This document shows positions 14,717-15,717 of a stretch of DNA of 15,717 bases, piece by piece; position 1 is the stretch's first letter; each line of letters opens with the position of its first letter. The DNA is taken from the NCBI GenBank assembly GCA_031425455.1, contig JANPJJ010000132.1, positions 1-15,717 of the forward strand. Direction: 5' to 3'. Under the pieces are notes generated by a model that worked only from the letters and a program-made list of their open reading frames with translations, was not told where the DNA came from and did not search any database. This stretch comes from Sandaracinobacteroides sp031425455 (GTDB lineage: Bacteria > Pseudomonadota > Alphaproteobacteria > Sphingomonadales > Sphingomonadaceae). A program made the position numbers and the translations under genes.

Positions 14717-14886
14717 GAAATGGCGGGAAATATGCAGCCTCCTTACCCTCACCGATAGGGACTTGCAAGTTTCTTTAAGTCTTTATGTGCGTGGCGGACA
14801 CAGAGGCTTGTCGCCACTGGTGCGTGTGGATGCAGACACTTGTCCGCAAGGGGGCAGTTGCTACTGTACGGACGGAGGTGCCCCAC
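14717..14886. promoter_or_regulatory. Divergent ahcY/methyltransferase control region
   Basis: This region separates two genes read outward. It holds a perfect 10-bp palindrome ACTTGCAAGT (14761-14770). Next to it on the minus strand are two imperfect repeats, CATAAAGAC and CTTAAAGAA (14787-14771). A hairpin-forming pair GTGGCG/CGCCAC lies at 14791-14796 and 14812-14817. Towards the methyltransferase there is a weak promoter-like TTGTCC-N16-TACTGT (14840-14867), which would leave a very short leader, and a clear ribosome site GGAGG (14874-14878), 8 bases before ATG 14887. AT-rich bases between 14766 and 14788 contrast with the GC-rich surroundings, as expected for promoter or operator DNA. 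I cannot name the regulator. Confidence 0.45.
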
Positions 14887-15717
14887 ATGACCCGGTTCGT
14901 CAGTCACGACCTGAAGCTGAGCCCGACGCGGGACGAACTTGCCGCGCAGGACTTCGTTTCCAGCCTGCGAAGCCATGTGCTGAACCCGATGGCGGCCAGC
15001 ATGAAGGCGCGGTTCGAGGCGGAGGTTGCGCCCCGGCTGCCGGAAAACGCCCGCGGCCGCGATGTGCTGAAGGCGATGCAGCCGCACCCCTATTTCCGCT
15101 TCTATTCGGCGGCGCGGGTGAAGGCGCAGGAGATGGTGTGGGCAAGCGTTCGCCCGACGATCGAGCGTGAAAGGGCCGGCCTGAAAGCCCGATTCGAGGG
15201 GTTTTCGGTGAGCGGTGTCGGGACGCTGACGCTGAACCCGGATCTGGCGCTTCCGAAGAATGTGACGGCGCTCGATGTGCATCTGATGCCGGGCAATTAT
15301 CATCTGGACGGCGGCGACGGCGACCTGGCGGCGGGCGCGCTTTACGAAAACGGGCTGTCGGTGTTCTCGTTCGGGCTGATGGGGGAGACGCTGGACGATA
15401 TCGGGCGGTCGGTGGCGATGTGGCTCGGCCTGCGCCATCCGGACTTCCGGCCCGGGGCCGTGCTCGATCTCGGCTGCTCGGTCGGTCATCAGACCCTGCC
15501 CTGGAAACGAGTTTACCCCGAGGCTCGGGTGACCGGCCTGGATGTCTCCGCGCCCTGCCTTCGCTATGCCCATGCCAGGGCGCAGTCGATGGGGCTGGAG
15601 GCGCATTTCGTGCAGGCCGATGCGTGCCGGGTGCCGCTGCCCGGTGCGAGCCAGGATCTGGTTTTCTCCTCGATGTTCCTGCACGAGCTGCCGGTAAAGG
15701 ATATCCGCGCGGTGTTC
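14887..15717 (+). CDS. Class I SAM-dependent methyltransferase with long N-terminal region (partial, cut by right edge)
   Basis: 277 codons are visible with no stop. Residues 1 to about 185 (start MTRFVSHDLKLSPTRDELAA) match nothing I recognise: this part has helical, charged segments with HPYFRFYSAARVKAQEMVW, then a stretch with MPGNYHLDGG. From residue 192 comes a Rossmann methyltransferase core: motif I VLDLGCSVGHQTL, the acidic post-I residue in VTGLDVSAPCLRYA, motif II region FVQADACRVPLPGASQDLVF, and SSMFLHEL. The absence of a DPPY/NPPY motif in the visible part argues against a DNA adenine or cytosine-N4 methylase; a small molecule or lipid substrate is more usual for this core, but this is inference. 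ATG 14887 has GGAGG 8 bases upstream. It is divergent from ahcY, which removes the SAH such an enzyme makes. Confidence 0.85.
   Translation, partial: MTRFVSHDLKLSPTRDELAAQDFVSSLRSHVLNPMAASMKARFEAEVAPRLPENARGRDVLKAMQPHPYFRFYSAARVKAQEMVWASVRPTIERERAGLKARFEGFSVSGVGTLTLNPDLALPKNVTALDVHLMPGNYHLDGGDGDLAAGALYENGLSVFSFGLMGETLDDIGRSVAMWLGLRHPDFRPGAVLDLGCSVGHQTLPWKRVYPEARVTGLDVSAPCLRYAHARAQSMGLEAHFVQADACRVPLPGASQDLVFSSMFLHELPVKDIRAVF

Noticed and set aside
14706..14768. N-terminal extension of ahcY to the TTG at 14768
   Set aside because: The added residues are not typical of AhcY, and AGGAG is correctly placed for GTG 14705 instead.
14706..14886. SAH riboswitch in the ahcY leader
   Set aside because: I could not match the conserved core or pseudoknot of known SAH riboswitches; only simple hairpins and palindromes are visible. 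A covariance-model search would settle it.
12156..15170. Plus-strand open frame of about 1000 codons running across amgK, tsaE, the REP element, ahcY and the methyltransferase start
   Set aside because: It crosses several well-supported genes and intergenic signals in the wrong frame; it is a product of high GC.

Overview
This GC-rich window looks like an ordinary chromosomal segment of an alphaproteobacterium, most likely of the Sphingomonadaceae. The reasons are the protein sequences (SecA, ArgJ, AhcY ending in KPEHYRY), the presence of alphaproteobacterial-type AddA/AddB with AmgK and MurU, and the gene order tsaE-amgK-murU-addB-addA-trxA. The taxonomic call is inference from sequence character, not a database result. 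I see no insertion sequence, phage gene, CRISPR array, tRNA or rRNA.

Layout: (1) 1-1891, minus strand, the first about 630 codons of secA, running off the left edge. (2) 1892-2015, a short divergent region with a good secA promoter. (3) 2016-4173, plus strand, argJ followed after 4 bases by a glutathione S-transferase-like gene, ending in a candidate intrinsic terminator that lies antisense to the 3' end of trxA. (4) 4184-13181, minus strand, one tightly packed gene string read as tsaE, amgK, murU, addB, addA, trxA. Three junctions overlap (10, 14 and 4 bases), so translational coupling is likely. (5) 13190-13267, a bipartite palindromic (REP-like) repeat between ahcY and tsaE. (6) 13296-14705, minus strand, ahcY. 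(7) 14706-14886, a divergent regulatory region. (8) 14887-15717, plus strand, the start of a class I SAM-dependent methyltransferase with a long unassigned N-terminal region, cut by the right edge.

How the genes fit together: the minus-strand string combines tRNA t6A modification (TsaE), anomeric phosphorylation and uridylylation of recycled MurNAc (AmgK, MurU), double-strand-break processing (AddAB) and thiol reduction (TrxA). AhcY removes the SAH made by methyltransferases, and a methyltransferase is transcribed away from it across a shared 181-base region.

I did not find a convincing new multi-gene system. The points most worth a second look are small ones: a four-residue insertion directly before the autocleavage Thr of ArgJ; a tsaE reading frame with no ATG/GTG/TTG at its conserved N-terminus, with a REP-like element abutting that end; two independent in-frame tandem repeats (12 bp and 15 bp, three copies each) sitting exactly at the start junctions of addA and addB; and the unassigned N-terminal region of the methyltransferase divergent from ahcY.
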